Notes under the pieces: model-generated
The model's database searches: none
Told to the model about the DNA's origin: nothing
The model's input: the letters and a program-made list of their open reading frames with translations, nothing else
Assembly (NCBI GenBank): GCA_937983055.1
Contig: CALJLA010000028.1
Span: 1 to 23,688, forward strand
Length of the DNA: 23,688 nucleotides
Source of the DNA: an uncultured Pseudomonadota bacterium
Lineage (GTDB): Bacteria; Pseudomonadota; Gammaproteobacteria; Burkholderiales; Eutrophovitaceae
Direction of reading: 5' to 3'
Shown: in pieces, positions 15,947 through 23,318 of the stretch
Layout of the letters: every line of letters begins with the position of its first letter
Numbering within the stretch: the first letter of the stretch is position 1
Program-made: the position numbers and the translations under genes

Positions 15947-16450
15947 CTATTCCAGATCGTCGAACTCGTGCCCGTAGCGCACCGGGCCTTCGCAGCCGGA
16001 GAAGGCGCCGGGCTGCAGCTCCAGCGCCATGAAGGCTTCCTCCGGGGCGGGGAACGGGCAGCGCAGGCCGAAGCCCGCGGCCGGCACGAAACCGAAGCGG
16101 GTGTAGAACGCCGGGTCGCCAAGCACCAGCACGCGGGCGTCGTCGCCCTCGCGCAGCCGCTGCAGGCCCGCGCTCACCAGCGCGCTGCCGATGCCCAGGC
16201 GCTGGAACGCCGGCAGCACCGCCACCGGCGCCAGCGCCAGCGCCGGCCGGTCGTCGCCCACCAGGATCGGAGAAAACAGCACATAGCCGAGCACCCGGTC
16301 TTCGTCTTCGGCCACCAGCGCAAGACGCGACTTGCCGGCGGCGCGCAGCCGTTCCACCAGCCGCGCTTCGATCTCGCCGCCGAAGGCCTCGACCAGCAGG
16401 CCTCGCACCGCGGGCGAATCCTGCGGCAGTTCCTCGCGCATGCGCGCCAT
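15947..16450 (-). CDS. GNAT-family N-acetyltransferase (YhbS-like)
   Basis: A 167-aa acetyl-CoA-dependent acetyltransferase. The acetyl-CoA-binding motif A is LAPVAVLPAFQRLGIGSALVSAGL (Q/RxxGxG at QRLGIG), followed by VLVLGDPAFYTRFGFVPA, the typical motif B of the YhbS group. The acceptor substrate is unknown. Start ATG at 16450 (an ATG at 16441 is an alternative); the Shine-Dalgarno is weak. It starts 19 bp after the SDR gene stop on the same strand and is likely cotranscribed with it. Its stop lies next to repeat element C. Confidence 0.88.
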   Translation of the reverse strand: MARMREELPQDSPAVRGLLVEAFGGEIEARLVERLRAAGKSRLALVAEDEDRVLGYVLFSPILVGDDRPALALAPVAVLPAFQRLGIGSALVSAGLQRLREGDDARVLVLGDPAFYTRFGFVPAAGFGLRCPFPAPEEAFMALELQPGAFSGCEGPVRYGHEFDDLE

Positions 16451-16469
16451 CGGGGTGCGTCGCGCAGAA

Positions 16470-17228
16470 TCAGCCGCCCGGCCCGCCGCCGTTGACGAAC
16501 ACGACCTGCCCGGTCATGTAGGCGGCGGCATCCGACACCAGGAACGCGACGACGTCGGCGATCTCGCGCGGCTCGCCGGCGCGGCGCAGCGGCACCGACT
16601 GGAGGAAGGCCTGCGCCTTTTCCGGGCCCATGGCGGCGAGCGCCTCTTCCAGCATGTCGGTGCGGATCGGGCCCGGTCCGACGGCATTGACGCGAATGCC
16701 ATTGGGTCCTTCCTCTTTCGCGAGGATGGTGGTGAAGGCCTCGAGCGCCGCTTTCGATACCGTGTACACGCCGTAATTCGCCGGCAGGCGGCGGGTGACA
16801 TTCGACGACAGGTTGACGATCTGCCCGCGCTTCTGCGCGCGCATCGCGGGCAATACCGCCTGCACCAGGTGAAACGGCCCGTACAGGTTGGTGCGCAGCA
16901 CGCGGTCCCACTGGTCGGGCGGCGTGTCGGCCAGCGCGCGCCCCGGCAGATGCGTGCCGGCATTGTTCACCAGCACGTCGATGCGGCCCCAGTCGTCGAG
17001 CGCGGTGCTCACCACCCCCTTCGCCGCCAGCGATTCGGCAACGTTCGCCTGCAGGGCACGAGCGGTGCCGCCGGCGGCGCGCACCGAATCGGCGGTGGCG
17101 CGGGCATCGGCTTCGCGGCTGGCATAGGTGAACAGCACGCGAAAGCCGTCCGCCGCCAGCCGCTGCACGATGGCGCGCCCGATGCCGCGCGAGCCCCCGG
17201 TCACGATCGCCACTTTGGCTTCAGCCAT
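16470..17228 (-). CDS. Short-chain dehydrogenase/reductase
   Basis: A 252-aa classical SDR with Rossmann motif TGGSRGIG (residues 10-17), NNAG (88-91), Asn114, and the catalytic Ser142, Tyr155 and Lys159. The C-terminus has YMTGQVVFVNGGG, a common end. Several classical SDRs of this FabG-like shape are oxo-acyl or alcohol dehydrogenases; the substrate cannot be inferred. ATG at 17228 has GGAG at 8 nt. Probably the first gene of an SDR-GNAT unit. The region upstream is occupied by repeat element D. Confidence 0.93.
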   Translation of the reverse strand: MAEAKVAIVTGGSRGIGRAIVQRLAADGFRVLFTYASREADARATADSVRAAGGTARALQANVAESLAAKGVVSTALDDWGRIDVLVNNAGTHLPGRALADTPPDQWDRVLRTNLYGPFHLVQAVLPAMRAQKRGQIVNLSSNVTRRLPANYGVYTVSKAALEAFTTILAKEEGPNGIRVNAVGPGPIRTDMLEEALAAMGPEKAQAFLQSVPLRRAGEPREIADVVAFLVSDAAAYMTGQVVFVNGGGPGG

Positions 17229-17267
17229 TAGTTGCTCCTACATGCATGAACTGACCCGAAGACCTGA

Positions 17268-17462
17268 CGAACCACCAAAGCACCAAGGACACCAAGGAAA
17301 ACCAGACAGTGCTGCAAGGCGGCCTCACCCGGACGACGCTATCCAGACCGCCCTGGCCCAATTGTCTGGCTGCAGTACCCCGAACAAAGTTACGCATCGG
17401 GTTCGATCAGCCGGTCGTGAACATTCCGGTTTGCTTGGTGCCCTTGGTGACTTGGTGGTTCG
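17268..17462. repeat. Intergenic inverted-repeat element D (CACCAAG type)
   Basis: Lies between the SDR and aldo/keto reductase genes, ending 11 bp before the latter's stop. Left arm 17268-17303 and right arm 17428-17462 are inverted repeats of 35-36 nt with about five differences. Each arm has three 7-mers at 8-9 nt spacing (left CACCAAA, CACCAAG, CACCAAG; right, inverted, CACCAAG three times). The outer tips read CGAAC and the inner ends are A-rich followed by CC. The 124-bp core is unrelated to those of B and C. Same layout as B and C but a different 7-mer variant. Confidence 0.88.
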
Positions 17463-17473
17463 AAAAAGTCTTT

Positions 17474-18487
17474 CTACTTCGCGCCGCGCGGCAGGCGACC
17501 GATCAGCGGGTACTGCGGGTCGTTGTAGCCGGGCGTGGACGGATGACCGGGGCTCACCAGGCCGTCGACGAAGGCTTCGTCGGTGGCGTCGAGCACATAG
17601 TCGAGCGCGCCATAGTACTCGGTCCACTGCTCGAGCGTACGCGGGCCGGCGATGACGCTGTCGATGATGCGGTTCGACAGCACCCACGCCACCGCGAACT
17701 GGCCGGCGGTCAGCCCGCGCTGGCGCGCGTGCTCGCCGATTTTCTGAGCGATGACCAGCGATTCCTCGCGAAACTCGGTCTCCATCATGCGCTTGTCCTT
17801 GCGCCCCGCGCGGGTGTCGGCCGGGGGCGCCTCGCCGGGCTTGTACTTGCCGGTGAGCACCCCACGCGCGATCGGGCTGTACGGCGTGACGCCGATGCCG
17901 TAGTAGCGGCAGGCGGGCAGGATTTCCACCTCCGGCTGGCGGTTCATCGCGTTGTAGTAGGGCTGGCATACCACCGGCTTCGGCACGTTCATCGCGCGGC
18001 ACAGGTGCATTACCTCGGCGATGCGCCAGCCGGGAAAATTCGACAGCCCGAAATAGCGGATCTTGCCCGCACGGATGAGATCGCCCATCGCCGCCACGGT
18101 TTCCTCGAGCGGGATGTCGTTGTAGTCGCGGTGCAGGTAGTAGATGTCGATGGCATCGGTGGCGAGCCGCTGCAGGCTGGCCTCGCAGGCGCGCATGATC
18201 CATCTGCGCGAAACGCCGGTCTCGTTCGGCGTGTCGCTCATGGCGTTGCCGACCTTGGTCGCCAGCACCCACCCGTCGCGCGCGGCCGCGATCAGCTTGC
18301 CGACGATGCGCTCCGATTCGCCGAGGCTGTACCGGTCGGCGGTATCGATGTAGTTCACGCCGCTGTCGCGCGCATTGCCGACGATGCGATCGGCCTCCTT
18401 CACATCGGTGCGGTCGCCGAACATCATGGTGCCGAGACACAACGGCGACACGCGAAGGCCGCTTCTGCCGAGGTAACGGTACTCCAT
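17474..18487 (-). CDS. Aldo/keto reductase
   Basis: A 337-aa NADPH-dependent TIM-barrel oxidoreductase. The catalytic tetrad is visible: Asp48 and Tyr53 (NYIDTADRYSLG), Lys78 (VLATKVGN) and His119 (IYYLHRDYND). Typical AKR sequences also include VSPLCLGTMMFG at the start and RYFGLSNFPGWRI. Most like the voltage-gated K+ channel beta-subunit/YajO-like group, but the substrate is unknown. ATG at 18487 is preceded by GGGGGAGGG; the open frame upstream to 18652 lacks family sequence. Divergent from the quinone oxidoreductase gene. Confidence 0.93.
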   Translation of the reverse strand: MEYRYLGRSGLRVSPLCLGTMMFGDRTDVKEADRIVGNARDSGVNYIDTADRYSLGESERIVGKLIAAARDGWVLATKVGNAMSDTPNETGVSRRWIMRACEASLQRLATDAIDIYYLHRDYNDIPLEETVAAMGDLIRAGKIRYFGLSNFPGWRIAEVMHLCRAMNVPKPVVCQPYYNAMNRQPEVEILPACRYYGIGVTPYSPIARGVLTGKYKPGEAPPADTRAGRKDKRMMETEFREESLVIAQKIGEHARQRGLTAGQFAVAWVLSNRIIDSVIAGPRTLEQWTEYYGALDYVLDATDEAFVDGLVSPGHPSTPGYNDPQYPLIGRLPRGAK

Positions 18488-18550
18488 GCCCTCCCCCGTT
18501 TGTTCTTCGCGAGGGGGATCATGCCGCAATCGCCGGGCCCGCACAAACGC

Positions 18551-18580
18551 TTGAGCCGGGCGAGGCCGCGATGCTATAAC
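18551..18580 (+). promoter_or_regulatory. Candidate sigma-70-like promoter for the quinone oxidoreductase gene
   Basis: TTGAGC at 18551-18556 and TATAAC at 18575-18580 are separated by 18 nt, and the -10 lies 29 nt before the ATG at 18610. This is the best promoter match in the window. Confidence 0.55.
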
Positions 18581-18609
18581 CCCGCGCATCGACCAGATCG
18601 GCGGCAGAC

Positions 18610-19617
18610 ATGACAAGAATTCCAGAATCGATGCAGGCAATCGAGATTGCAAAGCCCGGCGACCCCGAAGTGCTTCAGGAAACGCAGCGCCTGGTGCCCC
18701 AGGCAGGCTCCGGCGAGGTGCTGATCGAGGTAGCCGCCGCCGGCGTCAACCGGCCCGACGTGCTGCAGCGAAAAGGCATCTATCCGCCGCCGCCCGGCGC
18801 TTCGGACATTCCCGGCCTGGAGGTGTCGGGCACCATCGTAGCCGTCGGCAGCGGCGTCACCCGCTGGAAGACCGGAGAGCGGGTGTGCGCGCTGGTGACA
18901 GGCGGCGGCTACGCCGAATACGTCTGCGCGCCCGCCCCGCAATGCCTGCCGGTGCCGGACGGCGTATCGATGCTCGAAGCGGCCGGCCTTCCGGAGACGT
19001 TTTTCACCGTGTGGATCAACGTGTTCGACCGCGCCCGCCTGGCGCCGGGCGAGACGCTGCTAGTGCAGGGCGGATCGAGCGGCATCGGCGTCACCGCGAT
19101 ACAGCTCGCGCGCGCTTTCGGCCACGAGGTGTACGTGACCGCCGGCTCGGACGAGAAATGCCGGCGCTGCGAGGAGATCGGCGCAACCCGCGCGATCAAC
19201 TACCGCACTGCCGACTTCGTGCAGGTGGTCAGGGAAGCCACCGCCGGGCGCGGCGTGAACGTGATTCTCGACATGGTGGGCGGCGATTACGTGCCGAGGG
19301 AGCTGGACTGCCTGGCCGACGACGGGCGGCTGGTGCTGATCGCCTTTCTCGGCGGCACGCGCGCAACGCTCGACATGACCGATATCCTGCGCCGGCGGCT
19401 CACGCTCACCGGTTCAACGCTGCGGCCGCGCCCGGTCGAAATCAAGGCCGCCGTCGCCAAGGCGCTGGAAGAGCGGGTGTGGCCGCTGATCGAGGCGGGC
19501 AAGATCAAGCCGGTGGTGTACCGGACCTTTCCGCTGGCGCAGGCGGCGCAGGCGCACGCCCTGATGGAATCCAGCGCGCACGTCGGCAAGCTCCTGCTGG
19601 AAGTCAGAAAACGTTGA
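18610..19617 (+). CDS. NAD(P)H-quinone oxidoreductase, PIG3/zeta-crystallin-like MDR
   Basis: A 335-aa medium-chain dehydrogenase/reductase without zinc ligands. It has AAGVNRPDVLQRKGIYPPPPG near the N-terminus, as in PIG3 quinone oxidoreductases, IPGLEVSGTIVAVG, the nucleotide-binding block VQGGSSGIGVTAIQLA (Gly-rich loop at residues 154-160), and KIKPVVYRTFPLAQAAQAHALME near the end. It presumably reduces quinones with NADPH in the cytosol. Start ATG at 18610; an in-frame ATG at 18631 is possible. A good promoter lies upstream. Its 3' end overlaps the convergent HD gene by 14 bp. Confidence 0.93.
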   Translation: MTRIPESMQAIEIAKPGDPEVLQETQRLVPQAGSGEVLIEVAAAGVNRPDVLQRKGIYPPPPGASDIPGLEVSGTIVAVGSGVTRWKTGERVCALVTGGGYAEYVCAPAPQCLPVPDGVSMLEAAGLPETFFTVWINVFDRARLAPGETLLVQGGSSGIGVTAIQLARAFGHEVYVTAGSDEKCRRCEEIGATRAINYRTADFVQVVREATAGRGVNVILDMVGGDYVPRELDCLADDGRLVLIAFLGGTRATLDMTDILRRRLTLTGSTLRPRPVEIKAAVAKALEERVWPLIEAGKIKPVVYRTFPLAQAAQAHALMESSAHVGKLLLEVRKR

Positions 19618-20560
19618 CGGCGGCGGCCATCGCCTCGTCGCGCGCCTCGGGCGGATGCCGGCGCAGCAGCGAGAGGTCGTGCTGCTTCGCGATTTCGGTC
19701 GCGTAGCGGATGTTCTTGCCGATTTCCTCGAGATAGAGATTGCGGCCGCCGAAGTGATTCTCGGCGTAGTCGTAGGTGGCGCCGAGCTTCTCGTTCAGGC
19801 GCACGGTCGCGGTGCGGTAGAACATCGGCGTTTTCAGCAGCAGCTCCTCCACCGACCTGAACACCACGCTGTGGCGTGAATCGTTCTCGTCGCGCGCGGC
19901 CAGGCCGCCGGCGACGAACTCGGGAAACAGCCGGTCGCGGCATTTTTCCAGGTAACAGCGGTCCGCCATCTGGGCGATGATGTCGGCGGTGCCGAGCATG
20001 TTGCCGAGCATGCGGAACATCAGGCTCGGCACCTTGATGCGCTCGACCTCGCGCTCATAGCCGGTGAAATGCACGATCTGCCGCGCCGCCGGCGCCAGAT
20101 CCGACATGCCGATGCGCTGCATGTAGTGCTCGATGAAGCGCGCGCTGCGCGACACGTGGCGCAGCGTGTACTCGGCGCCGTTGTCGTGGCGGGTATCGTT
20201 GACGTGGCGCAGGTAGCCGATGTCGTGCAGCAGCGCCGCGATGATGCCGAAGCCGAACAGCCGCGAACCGATCGGCTCGGGCCGGTTGCGCGCGCGCTCG
20301 TAGCCGTCCATCAGGCGCGCCATCGCCAGCGTCACGTCCAGCGTGTGCTGCAGGTTGTGGTAGCTGGTGTCGCAGGCGTGGTAGCCGGGATACTCGCCGT
20401 GGAACAGGCGCGTCACGTCGGCGAACGAACGGTCGATCAGCTGCAGCGATACGTCGGGATACAGCGCCTGGAAGATGCGTCCGACCTCCTGCCTGACCGC
20501 GCCGGGGTCGGTCGTGTCGACGCTGTTCGACACGTCGTAGTTGTTTCTGCGAATCTCCAT
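19604..20560 (-). CDS. HD-domain protein with a PDE-like metal-binding signature
   Basis: A 318-aa predicted metal-dependent phosphohydrolase of the HD superfamily. Residues 67-76 read YHNLQHTLDV, close to the YHNxxHAxDV signature of class I cyclic nucleotide phosphodiesterases, and the HD pair follows at His112-Asp113 (ALLHDIGYLRH). Candidate metal ligands are His68 or His72, His112, Asp113 and a later Asp such as in GTADIIAQM. No PAS, GAF or membrane segment precedes the domain; the N-terminal 50 or so residues are alpha-helical. A cyclic-nucleotide substrate is a possibility, not shown. The Shine-Dalgarno before 20560 is weak. Divergent from the Lin0512 cluster. Confidence 0.85.
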   Translation of the reverse strand: MEIRRNNYDVSNSVDTTDPGAVRQEVGRIFQALYPDVSLQLIDRSFADVTRLFHGEYPGYHACDTSYHNLQHTLDVTLAMARLMDGYERARNRPEPIGSRLFGFGIIAALLHDIGYLRHVNDTRHDNGAEYTLRHVSRSARFIEHYMQRIGMSDLAPAARQIVHFTGYEREVERIKVPSLMFRMLGNMLGTADIIAQMADRCYLEKCRDRLFPEFVAGGLAARDENDSRHSVVFRSVEELLLKTPMFYRTATVRLNEKLGATYDYAENHFGGRNLYLEEIGKNIRYATEIAKQHDLSLLRRHPPEARDEAMAAAVNVF

Positions 20561-20642
20561 CTGCGGTTTTGTGTCCGCTTTTGAATGTCCCCGTTACACC
20601 GCATGGTACCCTCCGCCGGAAACCAACGGCAACCCGGCATTC

Positions 20643-20685
20643 GGCGCCGCCGGTCTGCCCCGGCGCCACGCGGTGCGCCCTTTTT
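20643..20685 (+). promoter_or_regulatory. Possible attenuator in the leader of the Lin0512-RNase-barstar cluster
   Basis: A hairpin of GGCG-C-CAC (20662-20669) and GTG-CGCC (20673-20679) with a three-base loop is followed by five T residues (20681-20685), as in an intrinsic terminator, 48 nt before the ATG at 20734. A GGCGCC at 20643-20648 could pair instead with the self-complementary GGCGCC at 20662-20667, which would break the terminator stem. This is a possible switch, but with such high GC content alternative pairings arise easily. Confidence 0.35.
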
Positions 20686-20733
20686 CCAGGGTAACCAACT
20701 GACATGCAAGCAAGAGTGGAACCAGCATCGCCC

Positions 20734-21093
20734 ATGCAAACCGTGCTGTTCGTCGAGCTTGGCACCGGCATCGATCAGCACGGCCAGGACGTGACGGTGG
20801 CCGCCCTGCGGGCGGTGCACGACGCGATCCACCGCAACGCGCTGCCCGGCGTGCGCGCGCTGCTGCCGTCGCAGAAGATGGAGAACATGCGGGTGCATGT
20901 GACGCTGGCGGTGCCGGCCGACCGCGACAAGGTCGACGTCGATGCGGTGCGCAAGGCGTTTCCCTACGGCCGGGTCGAGGTCGAGCTGGTGGACGGCGGA
21001 CTGGCCGCCCGCTCCTACAGCGTGCTGCCGGAACAGGGCGACCGCAACGACCTGATCTATGTCGTCAACGCCGCCATCACCGTCGGTTATTAG
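20734..21093 (+). CDS. Lin0512 family protein
   Basis: A 119-aa small cytoplasmic protein. TVLFVELGTGIDQHGQDVTVAALRAVHDAI and RVHVTLAVPADRDKVDVDAVRKAFPYG with a final DRNDLIYVVNAAITVGY match what I know of the Lin0512 family, whose function is unknown. ATG at 20734 is preferred because the first beta strand begins there; an in-frame ATG at 20704 would add ten unconserved-looking residues. Its 3' end overlaps the RNase gene by 35 bp, so they are likely cotranscribed. A possible attenuator lies upstream. No link between the family and RNases is established. Confidence 0.82.
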   Translation: MQTVLFVELGTGIDQHGQDVTVAALRAVHDAIHRNALPGVRALLPSQKMENMRVHVTLAVPADRDKVDVDAVRKAFPYGRVEVELVDGGLAARSYSVLPEQGDRNDLIYVVNAAITVGY

Positions 21094-21451
21094 GCGGCTG
21101 CTGTGTGCCCTGGCGGCGCTGCTGCTGGCGCTGGCCGCGGCGCCGGGCTGCAGCCGCGAAGACGCGGGCGACGGCATTGCCGAGATCGCGGCGGCCGAAC
21201 TTCCGTCGCAGGCGCGCGAAACGCTGACGCTGATCCGCGCCGGCGGGCCGTTTCCCTACGCACGCGACGGCACGGTCTTCTTCAATCGCGAAAGCCTGCT
21301 GCCCAAGGCACCGCGCGGCTACTATCGCGAGTACACGGTGCCCACGCCGGGCGCGCGCGATCGCGGCGCGCGCCGCATCGTCATCGGCCGGCGCGGCGAG
21401 GCTTACTATACGCAGGACCACTACCGCAGCTTCATGCGCATCAGGCAATGA
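21059..21451 (+). CDS. Exported barnase-like ribonuclease (N1/T1/Ba family)
   Basis: A 130-aa protein with a signal sequence (RRLLCALAALLLALAAAPG, Cys31; a weak lipobox) and a ribonuclease domain of the guanyl-specific barnase family. Matching barnase: VFFNRESLLP near residue 75, YYREYTV with the general base Glu91 (Glu73 in barnase), TPGARDRGARRIV with Arg100 and Arg105/106 (Arg83 and Arg87), and TQDHYRSF with the general acid His121 (His102). The residues needed for activity are all present. It would cut RNA after guanines outside the cytoplasm, and its leakage inside is presumably blocked by the adjacent barstar. The ATG at 21059 overlaps the preceding gene by 35 bp; no other start is close, so the true start is uncertain. 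Confidence 0.88.
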   Translation: MSSTPPSPSVIRRLLCALAALLLALAAAPGCSREDAGDGIAEIAAAELPSQARETLTLIRAGGPFPYARDGTVFFNRESLLPKAPRGYYREYTVPTPGARDRGARRIVIGRRGEAYYTQDHYRSFMRIRQ

Positions 21452-21885
21452 GCGTGCAGACCCTCGAAGCGCTGCTGGACGGCACGGCGGACGGCGTCTA
21501 CCGCTTCCGCCCGCAGACGCCTGCACCGGTTCCCACCGGGCCGCTGCGGCATGTGCTGGTGCCGGTTCAGGCGGTGCGCGAGAAGAGCGCGTTCCTGGCG
21601 GCGTGCGCCGGCGCGCTGGCGTTTCCGCCGCACTTCGGACACAACTGGGACGCGTTCTACGATTGCATGACCGATGCGATGAGCGGGCTCGGCCCGGCGG
21701 CGCTGGTGGTGTTCGACGATCTCACCGGGTTCGCGCAGTCGGCGCCGGCGGAATTCGAGGCCGCGGTGGATGCGCTGGCCGACGCCGCCGAATTCTGGCG
21801 CGAGCGCGGCGGCCGGCTGGTGGTGCTGGCGGGCATGAGCGAACCGCTCGCCGCCCCGGAGCTGCCCGAGATCAGCCTTCGCTGA
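21448..21885 (+). CDS. Barstar-family ribonuclease inhibitor
   Basis: A 145-aa cytoplasmic inhibitor. The barstar hallmark FPPHFGHNWDAFYDCMTD is at residues 59-76, with Asp68 and Asp72 aligning to Asp35 and Asp39 that bind the barnase active site; VVLAG in the C-terminal strand also fits. About 50 residues precede the barstar domain, longer than classical barstar (89 aa) and typical of proteobacterial forms. The start ATGA overlaps the RNase stop by 4 nt, so inhibitor and enzyme are made together. Its 3' end overlaps rppH by 14 bp tail-to-tail. Confidence 0.88.
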   Translation: MSVQTLEALLDGTADGVYRFRPQTPAPVPTGPLRHVLVPVQAVREKSAFLAACAGALAFPPHFGHNWDAFYDCMTDAMSGLGPAALVVFDDLTGFAQSAPAEFEAAVDALADAAEFWRERGGRLVVLAGMSEPLAAPELPEISLR

Positions 21886-22399
21886 ACGGCTGGCGCTGCA
21901 GGTAGGGCGCCTCCCCGGGCGGCATTCGCAGCCTCAGGTGCCGGGCCAGTTCCTTGAGGGCGCGCCGGTACACCTCGCGCTTGAACTCGATCACGCTGTC
22001 GAGCGGCACCCAGTACTCGTGCCAGCGCCACGCGTCGAACTCGGGATGGTCGGTGCGCCGCAGGCAAACGTCGCAGTCCCGCCCGATCAGCCGGAGCAAG
22101 TACCAGATCTGCTTCTGCCCGCGGTAGACGCCGCGGTTCTCGCGGCGCACCCAGTGCTGCGGAACGTCGTAGCGCAACCAGTCGCGCGTCCGACCGAGGA
22201 TCTTTACGTGACAGGGATCCAGCCCGACTTCTTCCTGCAGTTCCCGGTACATCGCCTGCTCGGGGGATTCCCCGCTCTTGATGCCGCCCTGCGGAAACTG
22301 CCAGGCGTGTTCTCGGACCCGTTTACCCCAGAAGACCTCGTTCTTGCCGTTGCAAAGGATGATTCCTACGTTTGGGCGATAGCCGTCACGATCCACCAT
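21872..22399 (-). CDS. rppH: RNA pyrophosphohydrolase RppH (NudH)
   Basis: A cytoplasmic Nudix hydrolase (175 aa) removing pyrophosphate from the 5' end of mRNA to trigger decay. It begins MVDRDGYRPNVGIILCNGKN, a hallmark of RppH; the Nudix box is at residues 38-60 (GGIKSGESPEQAMYRELQEEVGL, here given only as the motif GX5EX7REUXEEXGU with Glu at 44 and the RE/EE set), and QHWVRRENRGVYRGQKQIWY follows. ATG at 22399 has GGGG upstream; a GTG three codons earlier is possible. In betaproteobacteria rppH often neighbours proS, as here with one gene between. The spermidine-synthase-like gene is 65 bp upstream on the same strand. Confidence 0.93.
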   Translation of the reverse strand: MVDRDGYRPNVGIILCNGKNEVFWGKRVREHAWQFPQGGIKSGESPEQAMYRELQEEVGLDPCHVKILGRTRDWLRYDVPQHWVRRENRGVYRGQKQIWYLLRLIGRDCDVCLRRTDHPEFDAWRWHEYWVPLDSVIEFKREVYRRALKELARHLRLRMPPGEAPYLQRQPFSEG

Positions 22400-22464
22400 G
22401 TCAGCCACCCCACCACTATGTCGTCTTGCGGGAATTCTTCCACAAAATCAGGGCGATTGAAAAG

Positions 22465-23244
22465 TCAGAGGCGTAACTCCTTGTCGCCGTGGGGGTTAAG
22501 CTCGCGGATACCCTCGAGCATGCGCAGGAACTCCAGGCCGTAGCTCGCCTCGAGCACGCGGGCGCGCCGGCGCAGCGCCTCCCAGCGCAGCTCCCGCGGG
22601 CGCCGGCAGAAACCGAGCACGACCACGTTGCCGTGCCGCTCGGCCGGCACGCTGACCACCGCCCCGAAGCTGCCCTCGATGCGCTGCACATAGGCGTCGA
22701 AGCGGCGGTCGCTCGACCAGAGATTGACCACCAGGATGCCGGCCGGATGCAGCGCGCGGCGCGCGGCGGCGTAGAAGTCCTCGGTGCACAGCGCTTCGAC
22801 CTGGGCGTGGCCGTCGTAGCCGTCGACCATCAGCAGGTCGCAGCTGCCGGGATGCTCCGAGACCCAGGTTTCGCCGTCGGCCGCGACGACGCGAAAGCGC
22901 TCGTCGTCGTCGGGCACGTAGAACATCTGGCGCGCCACCGCGATCACCCGGTCGTTGTTCTCGATCACGGTGACGCGGCTGCCCTGAAGATGACGGTGGA
23001 AGTACTTGGCCACCGAGCCGCCGCCCAGCCCGACCATGACCGCATGCGCCGGCTCGGGCGCGAACAGCAGGAAGGACATCATCGTGCGCGTGTAGGAAAG
23101 CACCAGCTCCGCCGGGTCGGACAGCTTCATCGCGCTTTGCACGGTCGAGCTGCCGAGGTGCAGGTAGCGCACGCCGTCGCGTTCGCTGACTTCGACCGAC
23201 GCCTCGCGGTCGAACAGCCGATGGATGCGCCACTTGCCGAGCAT
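22465..23244 (-). CDS. Spermidine synthase-like SAM-fold protein
   Basis: A 259-aa protein of the polyamine aminopropyltransferase (spermine/spermidine synthase) superfamily. The Rossmann part has VMVGLGGGSVAKYFHRHL (motif I), VTVIENNDRVIAVARQMF (motif II with acidic end), and CDLLMVDGYDGHAQVE. The canonical GGGDG of spermidine synthases is GLGGGSVAKY, without the Asp, and the usual DSTDP is DGYDG, so genuine aminopropyl transfer is doubtful; such proteins are often annotated spermidine synthase by homology. ATG at 23244 is preferred because homology starts there; the open frame upstream runs into the proS leader. Divergent from proS (74 bp gap). Confidence 0.85.
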   Translation of the reverse strand: MLGKWRIHRLFDREASVEVSERDGVRYLHLGSSTVQSAMKLSDPAELVLSYTRTMMSFLLFAPEPAHAVMVGLGGGSVAKYFHRHLQGSRVTVIENNDRVIAVARQMFYVPDDDERFRVVAADGETWVSEHPGSCDLLMVDGYDGHAQVEALCTEDFYAAARRALHPAGILVVNLWSSDRRFDAYVQRIEGSFGAVVSVPAERHGNVVVLGFCRRPRELRWEALRRRARVLEASYGLEFLRMLEGIRELNPHGDKELRL

Positions 23245-23263
23245 GATGTGCCGATACGATCCG

Positions 23264-23290
23264 TTTGCGCACGGTGCCTGCCGGTAGAAT
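23264..23290 (+). promoter_or_regulatory. Candidate promoter for proS
   Basis: TAGAAT at 23285-23290, 28 nt before the proS ATG, with a weak -35 TTTGCG at 23264-23269 (15-nt spacer). Located in the 74-bp divergent gap. Confidence 0.4.
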
Positions 23291-23318
23291 AGCGGCTTTT
23301 CGCCGACGGGTCGGATCG

